Assembly (NCBI GenBank): GCA_020833255.1 | Contig: JAJHQR010000014.1 | Span: 1-32,038 of the forward strand | Direction of reading: 5' to 3' | From: Desulfurococcaceae archaeon | GTDB taxonomy: Archaea > Thermoproteota > Thermoprotei_A > Sulfolobales > NBVN01 | Length of the DNA stretch: 32,038 bases | Shown here: positions 1 to 6,209 of the stretch, piece by piece | Layout of the letters: each line of letters begins with the position of its first letter | Position numbering within the stretch: position 1 is the first letter of the stretch | Position numbers and translations under genes: made by a program | Notes under the pieces: model-generated | What the model was told of the DNA's origin: nothing | Databases searched by the model: none | What the model saw: the letters and a program-made list of their open reading frames with translations, nothing else

Positions 1-1239
1 GTCTCACTACAGGAAACTAAGGAGGTTTTCTTCAGGCACATGAGAGAGTTCAGCATGGACTTCAGCGAGTTAGAGTCTAGAGACTTATTCAAGTTTTACG
101 GGTTACCCATAATAATAGATCCTGAGCTAATCAACACGTTAATCAACGAGTTAAGCACTTACTCAAGCAAGTATAAGGTGTTGGTGGTGGATAGCTTCAC
201 GCCCTTAAGCACGTTGATGGGGAAGAACTCTGAGACCAGGGCAATACTTCAAAACTTCTTCTATAATCTCGCGAAGATCGAGAAGTCTTTAGTAGTGTTA
301 GTAGCTGAGATCCCTATAGGGAGGGAGGCGCTAGACTTGGGGGACGTGGAATTCGTGTCAGACGTGGTGTTGCTTCTGAGGCAGTACGTGGAGAGAGGTT
401 TGGTGACTAGATTCATAGAGATTAGGAAAGCTAGGGAAGCGCCGATAAGTATTGGTGAGGTGCCGTTCAAGATAATTGATAAGGTAGGCATACGCTCGTT
501 CCTACCGCCACAACTCGAGGAACTCCCGCCGATAATACGTGGAGTAAGCTATGAGTACCCGTGCAAGGAACTTAACGAATTGCTAGGACCTGTTAGTGCC
601 GGATCATCGATGTTTGTTGTGATGCCTGCTGACGCGCGGTCAACGGAGAATTACGTGCCAGGATTAGTGTCTTTATCGCTAGCGCTGAAACATAAGCTTA
701 AGACTTTAATAATAGATTACGTTAGATTACCGCACACCCTCATAGACTCTCTAATGGAGTATGCCGCCAGGAAATCGCCGAGAAGCTGTGACGTAATCAA
801 GAAATTAATCAACGAGTTAGTTAGTGTTGAGTACGTTAACCCGGCCACGATGAGTCTAGAAGAGCTATACACGCACGAGATAGAGTTGGTGAGGCAGCAT
901 CAACCAAAACTCCTCATTCTTAACAGGGTCGACATACCTTCCCGTATTCACGGGATGAGGGAACCCGAGAAATACTTCACGTACTTGTGGAACGAGCTAC
1001 TCTGGTTTAGGAAGCGTGGGGTAACTGTCGTGAGGGTCAGCACCTACGTTAATAGGGAGTCATACCTGCAGAGCGCGTCCATATCCGAGACCGTTGTACG
1101 CTTGTTTAAGAGTATCAAAGAACCAAACCTGAAGATTTACTTATGGTCGGAGAGGAGAACCCCTAAGATAATAGATTTTCAAGTCTTGAGTAGATGCCTC
1201 GACGAGTTCATCTACAGCGCGTGCAGTGAGAAGAGGTAA
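1..1239 (+). CDS. KaiC/RecA-like ATPase, 5' end cut by window edge
   Basis: The reading frame is open to base 1, so the tracked ATG at 40 is internal and about 412 residues are visible. The N-terminal part looks like the end of a KaiC-type RecA fold: a Walker B-like strand (VLVVDSFTPLSTL) is followed by a long strand-helix run. A second RecA-like domain begins near tracked residue 175 (LNELLGPVSAGSSMFVV). Where a P-loop is expected it reads MPADARSTENY, so the GxxxxGKT motif is missing and this domain probably does not bind ATP normally. Such two-domain KaiC relatives are common in archaea and their roles are poorly defined. A 70-bp gap containing a promoter separates it from the next gene. 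The family assignment is moderately sure; the substrate is unknown. Confidence 0.6.
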   Translation, partial: VSLQETKEVFFRHMREFSMDFSELESRDLFKFYGLPIIIDPELINTLINELSTYSSKYKVLVVDSFTPLSTLMGKNSETRAILQNFFYNLAKIEKSLVVLVAEIPIGREALDLGDVEFVSDVVLLLRQYVERGLVTRFIEIRKAREAPISIGEVPFKIIDKVGIRSFLPPQLEELPPIIRGVSYEYPCKELNELLGPVSAGSSMFVVMPADARSTENYVPGLVSLSLALKHKLKTLIIDYVRLPHTLIDSLMEYAARKSPRSCDVIKKLINELVSVEYVNPATMSLEELYTHEIELVRQHQPKLLILNRVDIPSRIHGMREPEKYFTYLWNELLWFRKRGVTVVRVSTYVNRESYLQSASISETVVRLFKSIKEPNLKIYLWSERRTPKIIDFQVLSRCLDEFIYSACSEKR

Positions 1240-1280
1240 GCGGAGACGTGATGAGGAAGTCGTAAAAACGCTGTTCGTAA

Positions 1281-1288
1281 TATATAAA
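1281..1288 (+). promoter_or_regulatory. TATA box for zinc-ribbon/signal peptidase pair
   Basis: TATATAAA lies 26 nt (from its centre) before the GTG at 1311 and about 35 nt before the ATG at 1320. The transcript should therefore begin at or just before the start codon. Confidence 0.6.
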
Positions 1289-1319
1289 CACCCGTAAATT
1301 CATGTTTTAGGTGCTCAAA

Positions 1320-1613
1320 ATGGTTAAGTGCCCTAGATGCGGTGCTGAAGTAAGTCCTGAGAGGACGTGGCAAGTCATAAGCCCTCTGCCAGACGCTTAC
1401 GGGAGGATAACCATAACGGTCCTCGGAAGCTTTAAGTGCTCGTCCTGCGGTTATAGCTGGAAAGGCAAGGTATCAACAGTTAAGGTAGGCCCTGAAGGCG
1501 AGGTTTCTTTCGGTGAGGGGAGGAAATCTAAGAAGAAGGGCGAAGCCTCCGGTGAGAGGAGGGAGGGCAAAGTAATAGAGGTAGATATCTCCGACATACT
1601 GGAGGAAGAGTAA
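1320..1613 (+). CDS. Zinc-ribbon protein, conserved archaeal hypothetical
   Basis: This is a 97-residue protein from the ATG at 1320; the tracked start is an in-frame GTG at 1311, which would be exactly leaderless. It carries two CxxC knuckles (CPRCG near residue 3 and CSSCG near residue 39), making one four-cysteine zinc ribbon. Between them is a conserved-looking stretch, WQVISPLPDAYGRITITVLG. The C-terminal third is a lysine- and glutamate-rich tail with little predicted order, ending in an acidic patch. Its stop overlaps the start of the signal peptidase gene by one base (TAATG), so the two are translationally coupled. I do not recognise a specific function; a nucleic-acid or protein-binding adaptor is possible but unproven. 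Confidence 0.75.
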   Translation: MVKCPRCGAEVSPERTWQVISPLPDAYGRITITVLGSFKCSSCGYSWKGKVSTVKVGPEGEVSFGEGRKSKKKGEASGERREGKVIEVDISDILEEE

Positions 1614-2017
1614 TGAGATTTAGTCAATTCATCGACCTAGCCCTAGTGATACTGCTGATAGCTATCTTAACACTCGCTCTGACCGGCACACTCACGCTAG
1701 CGGTCGTGGAAGGCAAGTCTATGGAGCCCTTGCTCTGGACCGGGGACGTGGTGATAGTATATAAAACTAGTGAGATGAGGGTAGGTGATGTAGTGATATA
1801 TGAGGGTAGGGGAAACTACGTAATACATAGAATAATTGAAATCCGCGATAACTGCTACGTCATCAAGGGAGATAACAACGCTCTACCAGATGGGTGCATA
1901 CCTAAAGAACTAGTAACAGGGAAGGTGTTAAGTATAGGGAGCTCAGTCATTAAAGTGCCTGGAATAGGGTACCTAACCCTCCTCATCAGAAGTTTATGGG
2001 AACGAGTCATGACCTAG
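1613..2017 (+). CDS. Signal peptidase I (S26 family, archaeal/Sec11-like)
   Basis: A 134-residue membrane-anchored signal peptidase that removes signal peptides from Sec-exported proteins outside the membrane. Residues 8-30 form one strongly hydrophobic anchor. The nucleophile serine lies in the GKSMEP motif (about residue 37), directly after the anchor as expected. The VIHRI motif (about residue 70) carries the histidine that replaces lysine in archaeal and ER-type enzymes. The KGDNN motif (about residue 84) supplies the conserved aspartate. A second hydrophobic segment near the C-terminus (IGYLTLLIRSLW) may be a further membrane contact. The start overlaps the upstream zinc-ribbon stop. Length is on the short side but all catalytic boxes are present. 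Confidence 0.92.
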   Translation: MRFSQFIDLALVILLIAILTLALTGTLTLAVVEGKSMEPLLWTGDVVIVYKTSEMRVGDVVIYEGRGNYVIHRIIEIRDNCYVIKGDNNALPDGCIPKELVTGKVLSIGSSVIKVPGIGYLTLLIRSLWERVMT

Positions 2018-2030
2018 AGACGCGTTCTTA

Positions 2031-2210
2031 ATGGTTTCCAGCCGTTAACAAGACCCGAGGATCCCTACCGTTTCTCAGCAGATAGTGGTTCATTTGTTTG
2101 TTCCCCACCATCTGCTTCTCAACGGTCTCCCCGAGCCCGCTCACCGCAGTGGCTCCCCTCTAGTTGCCTAGGGTTCACAGCCTCTACGGGTCTCGGAAAC
2201 CCGGAGTCAC
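2031..2210 (-). ncRNA. Structured RNA candidate, copy A
   Basis: This non-coding stretch fills most of the 331-bp gap between the signal peptidase and topoisomerase genes. Read on the minus strand it has these parts. A terminal helix pairs GGTTTCC (2201-2195) with GGAAACC (2039-2033). A second 5' segment, CCGAGACCCG, can pair either with the internal CGGGCTCGG or with the 3' CCTCGGGTC. A motif TGAACC followed by CTAG-GCAA-CTAG looks like a GNRA-capped hairpin. Last comes a 58-nt hairpin at 2125-2068. The hairpin and the TGAACC/CTAGG motif recur in copy B at 4520-4700 in the opposite orientation. A TTTATTAAG box sits about 26 nt before the proposed 5' end. I recognise no known RNA family; it lacks the conserved boxes of RNase P and SRP RNA. 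The ends are approximate. Confidence 0.6.
2068..2125 (-). repeat. 58-nt hairpin module, copy A of inverted pair
   Basis: Partner of 4638-4695. It has the same length with no gaps and 9 substitutions. The stem substitutions mostly preserve pairing (one compensatory pair, three compatible wobble changes, one disruptive), while the outer stem and purine-rich internal loop are invariant. Confidence 0.8.
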
Positions 2211-2231
2211 CAATTAATTCATAAGCTAAAG

Positions 2232-2240
2232 CTTAATAAA
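2232..2240 (-). promoter_or_regulatory. TATA-like box upstream of RNA candidate A
   Basis: The minus strand reads TTTATTAAG here, placing a start near 2210, just before the terminal helix of copy A. The identical 9-mer stands before copy B. Between this box and the topoisomerase stop (2241-2348) I see only AT-rich sequence. Confidence 0.4.
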
Positions 2241-2348
2241 CCTTACTAAGGACTCTAATAAAACTATGAAGAGATATGGATTAGACAGACATGTTACATT
2301 AACACACCCCACAACATTAAGAAACCTAAACATTAATGAATATGAACA

Positions 2349-4397
2349 TTACAAACGATTATGAAAATCGAAACAGCCCCTCCTAGATAGAAGTAGCTCA
2401 GCTACTTCCTTAACGTACTTACCGCTAGACTTAAGCGTCAAGACCTTATTAAGAAATTCCACGAAGGAGATCTTAGTTTTCTTACTCCACGCCTCGTAAG
2501 CCTCTCTTAACCTCTCATAAGCTATTCCGTGAAACCTGCATAACCTCAACCCCTCATAACTGAATTCTGCGAGTCTCTGGCAGATTACGCACGACGCGTC
2601 ACCGCTGTTAAGACCTGCCAACCTCCTCAACTCGTTAACAGACTCATCACTCTCTAGGAGTTTCTTGATGTTGATTAGCCTGGGTTTCAACACGGACGCG
2701 ACCTCCCTCACCACCTCGTCCCTGCTTAACTCTCCTGTAATTATCTTGTCGAGCTTCTCTTCTACCTCACGCGTTAACTGAACACTGGATAGTTCCGAGA
2801 AGAGGTTGGTTGATATCGTGGAGACGACGCTACCCAACTCCGTAATATCGATCCCGGAAGTTGTTTGCTTAAGATACCCGCGCTTAAATAAGGTCTCGAT
2901 TATCTCAGCTCTCGTAGCCTCAGTACCGATCCCCGACCTCTCCATCCATTTAAGTAAGGACGACTTAGTGTAAGCGTCTGAGGGCTTGCTGAAAGTCTTA
3001 ACCACCCTCACGTCAAGTATCGGCACTTCCTCACCTAACCTCAAAGAAAACTTCTTTAAAGTACCTACCTCTCCGTATTCATATATCTTCAACCACCCGC
3101 CCCTCAACAACTCTCTCGAAGTAATCACTAACTCGAGATCAAGCACTCTCAAAACATAGGTTGAGATTCTGAGTAAGGCTTCATCACTTAACGAAGCTAA
3201 GTACCTCCTCACTATTAAGTCATACACTACCCGCTCCCTATCCTTAAGAGGTTTTCTAGGTAGGTACCCTGTCGGGTGTATTGCCGGGTGTGCCGGATCT
3301 TCCCTAGGCCCCTCCGCAGGAGCTAGCGAAGGCTTCTTAAGCAACTCGCTAACGTACTCTCCGTAACCCTCTAGATTAGATAAGCTCCTCAATATAGCTC
3401 TATGGTTAAGTGTTTTAGGTAGTTTCTGCGAGTTTGTTCTAGGATAACTTATGAGTTGGTCTAGGTAGAGTGACTCAGCAATACTTAACGTCAGGGCAGG
3501 AGATATCTTAGCTACTCTGTAAGCCTCGTACTGCAGATCCGGCAAGTTGAAGGGGGGCGGCGGCCTCAGGACCTCTGTCCTGGACTTAACGTCCACCACC
3601 CTCGCTTTACCAACCCTCTCGATAGCGAGCTTCAACCTATTAGCTTCCTCCTCGGTAAGATCCTTACCGAAATCACTCCTTATACTCAACTCCTCGCTCC
3701 CGACCCTCAACTTCAGGGAGATACTGAACTTTATTTCCGGAACGAAACACTCCCTCTCAACATGTTTCTTGAAGACCTCTATCAGGGTAGGTGTCTGAAC
3801 CCTGCCAGCACTCAAGATCTTGAAACCTCCGAAAACCTTCTTATAGAAACTCATGAGAGCTCTGCTAACGTTAATCCCCCATATCCAGTCTACCTCATGC
3901 CTGCACAAGCCAGCCTCAACCATCCTCAAATCCAGCGGTTGGAGATTTCTGAAAGCACTCACTAACTCTTCCTTAGTTAGGGAAGAGAACTTAGCTCTCC
4001 TAGACCTGCTTAAGTCACCGAAATGCTTGATTATTAGGTAGCCTATGACCGACCCCTCAATATCGTAATCACACGCGTTAACGTACTCGCTAGCCCCCCT
4101 AGCCAAGCTCTTCAAAACCTCGAAATACTTGCGTGCGTGCCTACTCCTCCTCTCAACCAACCACCTAGGAACCCACCTATAAGTAAAGACCGGGAATCCC
4201 CTCTCCTCAGTATCTAGAGAGAATAGGTGACCAACCGCCGGAGCCACTAAAAACCTACGTCCCTCGAAGAAACCCTCCCAAACCCTAACACCGTTCACCA
4301 CCCTCTTACCACTCAGGTTTAGAGCAGCAGCTATCTTGTCAGCCGCCCTAGGCTTCTCAGCAATCACTAAAACGTACCCAGAGTCTCTCAACTTCAT
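2349..4397 (-). CDS. topA: DNA topoisomerase type IA
   Basis: A 682-residue type IA topoisomerase that cuts one DNA strand through a 5'-phosphotyrosine bond and passes the other strand, relaxing negative supercoils or decatenating. The TOPRIM domain comes first, with its glutamate in VIAEKPRAADKIA (about residue 14) and the metal-binding DYDIEG at 110-115. SAGRVQTP is at 196-203. The catalytic tyrosine is Y318 in LISYPRTNS. The GTEATRAEII box of the family follows near residue 490. Near the C-terminus CVIC...C..H forms a single small zinc finger (about residues 600-622). There is no helicase domain, so this is not reverse gyrase. It stands alone between two inverted copies of an RNA-like element and has its own TATA box. 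Confidence 0.93.
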   Translation of the reverse strand: MKLRDSGYVLVIAEKPRAADKIAAALNLSGKRVVNGVRVWEGFFEGRRFLVAPAVGHLFSLDTEERGFPVFTYRWVPRWLVERRSRHARKYFEVLKSLARGASEYVNACDYDIEGSVIGYLIIKHFGDLSRSRRAKFSSLTKEELVSAFRNLQPLDLRMVEAGLCRHEVDWIWGINVSRALMSFYKKVFGGFKILSAGRVQTPTLIEVFKKHVERECFVPEIKFSISLKLRVGSEELSIRSDFGKDLTEEEANRLKLAIERVGKARVVDVKSRTEVLRPPPPFNLPDLQYEAYRVAKISPALTLSIAESLYLDQLISYPRTNSQKLPKTLNHRAILRSLSNLEGYGEYVSELLKKPSLAPAEGPREDPAHPAIHPTGYLPRKPLKDRERVVYDLIVRRYLASLSDEALLRISTYVLRVLDLELVITSRELLRGGWLKIYEYGEVGTLKKFSLRLGEEVPILDVRVVKTFSKPSDAYTKSSLLKWMERSGIGTEATRAEIIETLFKRGYLKQTTSGIDITELGSVVSTISTNLFSELSSVQLTREVEEKLDKIITGELSRDEVVREVASVLKPRLINIKKLLESDESVNELRRLAGLNSGDASCVICQRLAEFSYEGLRLCRFHGIAYERLREAYEAWSKKTKISFVEFLNKVLTLKSSGKYVKEVAELLLSRRGCFDFHNRL

Positions 4398-4427
4398 CCT
4401 AAACTATAATCTAGCAAATCAAGAAAT

Positions 4428-4435
4428 CTTAAATG
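4428..4435 (-). promoter_or_regulatory. TATA box for topA
   Basis: The minus strand reads CATTTAAG, about 26 nt before position 4406. This gives a leader of roughly nine bases ahead of the topA ATG at 4397. Confidence 0.4.
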
Positions 4436-4493
4436 TGGGGGGCTGTTTCAGTCTTCGTATTCACTTATAGTGTTTGTTGATGTTTAAGAAATT

Positions 4494-4502
4494 CTTTATT
4501 AA
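4494..4502 (+). promoter_or_regulatory. TATA-like box upstream of RNA candidate B
   Basis: TTTATTAAG matches the box ahead of copy A exactly and predicts a transcript start near 4520-4525, where the B element begins. Confidence 0.4.
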
Positions 4503-4519
4503 GTTTTCTGTGAACAGGT

Positions 4520-4700
4520 AGTGGATGATCTCGATGAGCTAGGTGAGGGGGACTCCTAGGGCCGTCTTCGGCGGAGGGAGGGTGGGATGAACCACTAGGC
4601 GACCGCTCCCGCAGCACGGGGACGGCCTATAAGAAAGCCGTTGAGAAGTAGATGATGGGGCTCTAACAAATGAACTGCCATCTACTGAGAAACGGTCTCA
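4520..4700 (+). ncRNA. Structured RNA candidate, copy B
   Basis: This is the plus-strand counterpart of copy A, filling the gap between topA and the membrane protease gene. Helix GGCCGTC (4560-4566) pairs with GACGGCC (4621-4627). It encloses GATGAACCACTAGG and a GCGA tetraloop-like sequence, matching TGAACCCTAGGCAA in copy A. After a short linker comes the 58-nt hairpin at 4638-4695, identical to copy A at 49 of 58 positions. In its main stem, GTAGATG/CATCTAC replaces the GCAGATG/TATCTGC of copy A, including a compensatory C-G to T-A change. The loop AACAAATGAA is unchanged. The hairpin ends three bases short of the stop codon of the convergent protease gene, so a slightly longer transcript would be antisense to that mRNA. 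Function is unknown and ends are approximate. Confidence 0.6.
4638..4695 (+). repeat. 58-nt hairpin module, copy B of inverted pair
   Basis: The module has an outer stem CCGTT/AACGG, a symmetric purine-rich internal loop GAGAA/TGAGA that could stack sheared G-A pairs, an inner stem of about 11 pairs, and a loop ending in AACAAATGAA. Its partner lies at 2068-2125 on the opposite strand. Confidence 0.8.
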
Positions 4701-5804
4701 AGCAATCACTGGCAGGGTTAGTAAGAGTAGGAGAGCGTATAAGGAGCTGAAGAGTGCCTTATCCCTTACTTCCAGTCTTGAGTTTAGGTTAGCAACCCCG
4801 TAGTGCGGGGCCCTGCCGGAAATAAGCCATGCTAAAACGCTGAAAACACCTAGCCAAAGAAGGTTTGGCTGAATAAAAGATATCACTATGCTCACAGCTA
4901 TAATCACGTGGGACAGCGTTGAGTGCACCCTGACGTTAGTTAGGGACCGCATCACGTGTCCGCCGTCTAACTGACCTATAGGGAGTAAGTTAGCGAAATG
5001 CACTAGTAAGAGGAACCAGGCAGCCATAGCGATAGGGCTGAGGAGAACCACCTCCCTAGGCTCTATTAGTAAGGTTAGTAATGGAACAACCCTGAGCTCA
5101 CTGATTAACCCGGCTTCTAAAGCCTTCTGCGCGACGTATTGCGGGATCCTCGGGGACGTGAGGTAGGAAAAGACGTAGAGGATTGCGGAGAGCGTGACAC
5201 CTGCTAGAGGACCTGAAATACCTACTAAAGCAAGCCCTCTCATGTCTTTAGGAGGGTGATGCGATCTTATGAAAGCTCCGAAAGTACCGACAGGAGATAT
5301 GAGGGGGGCCGGTATAGGTAATGGGTAAGTCACCGGAATCCCGGCACGCCTACTCACGACGTAATGACCTAACTCGTGACACATTAAGGGAGCTAAAACA
5401 CCTACCAAGAAACTTAAGGTGCCGACGAGAGGCTCGATTAGAGGTATCCCGACACCGAATCTCCCATTAAGTTCCTCAGCTATAGAATTATAGTTAGTTA
5501 TGGTGAAATAACCTGTGACAGCCACTGAAGCCGCGGTGACTAGAAATAATATTAGAAACTGTGATGAGGGCTTCTTAAAAGTCGCTGGCTTCTTACTAAC
5601 CCTGAGGAAATTCATGCCTTTACTACTAAACATTATTACTGAGTAGCCCCTAGGCACTAACTCATCGTAGACTTTAGAGAAAGCATCGTTTAAATCCAGG
5701 CCAGGCAATGCCTCAACTAAAAACTCGAGGATGTTCTCGTCTTCGTGCGTGAGGGTGTAGGTGAAGTACCTGGAAATTAAGTACTCTAACTCCCCACTAC
5801 TCAT
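4698..5804 (-). CDS. Site-2-type membrane metalloprotease (M50)
   Basis: A 368-residue intramembrane zinc protease of the site-2 protease/RseP family, which cleaves membrane-spanning substrates within the bilayer. Residues 1-75 form a soluble N-terminal region. A first membrane segment lies at about 82-102. The zinc motif HELGH is at 143-147 inside the next segment. The third metal ligand lies in NLLPIGQLDGGH (272-283), the family's NxxPxxxLDGG box. About six membrane segments are visible, and the C-terminus ends in a hydrophobic helix. No PDZ domain is evident. Its ATG overlaps the stop of the RNA polymerase subunit K gene by one base (TAATG), so the two share an mRNA. The physiological substrate cannot be inferred. 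Confidence 0.9.
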   Translation of the reverse strand: MSSGELEYLISRYFTYTLTHEDENILEFLVEALPGLDLNDAFSKVYDELVPRGYSVIMFSSKGMNFLRVSKKPATFKKPSSQFLILFLVTAASVAVTGYFTITNYNSIAEELNGRFGVGIPLIEPLVGTLSFLVGVLAPLMCHELGHYVVSRRAGIPVTYPLPIPAPLISPVGTFGAFIRSHHPPKDMRGLALVGISGPLAGVTLSAILYVFSYLTSPRIPQYVAQKALEAGLISELRVVPLLTLLIEPREVVLLSPIAMAAWFLLLVHFANLLPIGQLDGGHVMRSLTNVRVHSTLSHVIIAVSIVISFIQPNLLWLGVFSVLAWLISGRAPHYGVANLNSRLEVRDKALFSSLYALLLLLTLPVIA

Positions 5805-6160
5805 TAATCCTCTAACCCGTGAACTCTCTTAAACAACTTACGCTCCAACTCGATAAGCTTGCTCACAGGTATTAACTCAACCTCCCCTGCAGGGGTTCTC
5901 CTAATGATGGTCATGGGCAGCAAACCCCTCTTAAGCTCCTCTATAGCTATCATTACAGGGTCTTTCGGCATGTTGCTGACTTCTATGAGCGGCATAGCGC
6001 CTAAACTGAGTTGCAGGGCTCTAGCAGCTACTATACGCGCTTTCTCATACCTAGTGAGCCTGTAAGGCTTAGTCTTAAGATCCACCTTCCTCAAATACTC
6101 AATTATCCTCTCATTCACACACTCACACCTATCAGACTTAATAATATTTTGAGAAAACAT
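5804..6160 (-). CDS. rpoK: RNA polymerase subunit K (Rpb6/omega homologue)
   Basis: This 118-residue subunit helps assemble and stabilise the archaeal RNA polymerase. The core runs from KPYRLTRYEKARIVAARALQ (about residue 32) through MIAIEELKRGLLPMTIIR (about residue 71), the usual Rpb6/RpoK signature. The protein is longer than the 55-60 residue euryarchaeal forms: it carries a roughly 30-residue N-terminal lead and a C-terminal tail after the core. The ATG at 6160 sits about 26 nt after an AT-rich TATA-like element, so the message is probably leaderless. It is coupled to the downstream membrane protease through TAATG, an unusual partnership that may only reflect gene packing. Confidence 0.92.
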   Translation of the reverse strand: MFSQNIIKSDRCECVNERIIEYLRKVDLKTKPYRLTRYEKARIVAARALQLSLGAMPLIEVSNMPKDPVMIAIEELKRGLLPMTIIRRTPAGEVELIPVSKLIELERKLFKRVHGLED

Positions 6161-6180
6161 TAATAAAAATACTTGGATTA

Positions 6181-6190
6181 AATAAAAATA
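6181..6190 (-). promoter_or_regulatory. TATA box for rpoK-protease operon
   Basis: The minus strand reads TATTTTTATT, centred about 26 nt before the rpoK ATG. It lies in the 49-bp gap after the thermosome stop, so rpoK need not depend on thermosome read-through. Confidence 0.4.
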
Positions 6191-6209
6191 CGTGAGCTAC
6201 ACACTCAAC

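Noticed and set aside
1248-1275. Box C-like GTGATGA after the first gene
   Set aside because: No CTGA box follows at guide distance and no C'/D' pair is present.
2349-4397. Mobile element bounded by the inverted RNA copies
   Set aside because: The enclosed gene is a housekeeping topoisomerase, no transposase or target-site duplication is visible, and the copies differ in flanking sequence.
4638-4695. Box C/D sRNA reading of the 58-nt hairpin (ATGATGG and CTGA)
   Set aside because: The C-like box is not conserved in copy A (ATGGTGG) and no D'/C' boxes are present. The compensatory stem explains the conservation better.
2031-4700. RNase P RNA, SRP RNA or 5S rRNA identity for the paired elements
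   Set aside because: They lack the conserved GAGGAAAGTCC-type and other RNase P boxes and the SRP helix 8 motif. They show only a chance GTGAGCGGG similarity to 5S rRNA. They are also present in two copies.
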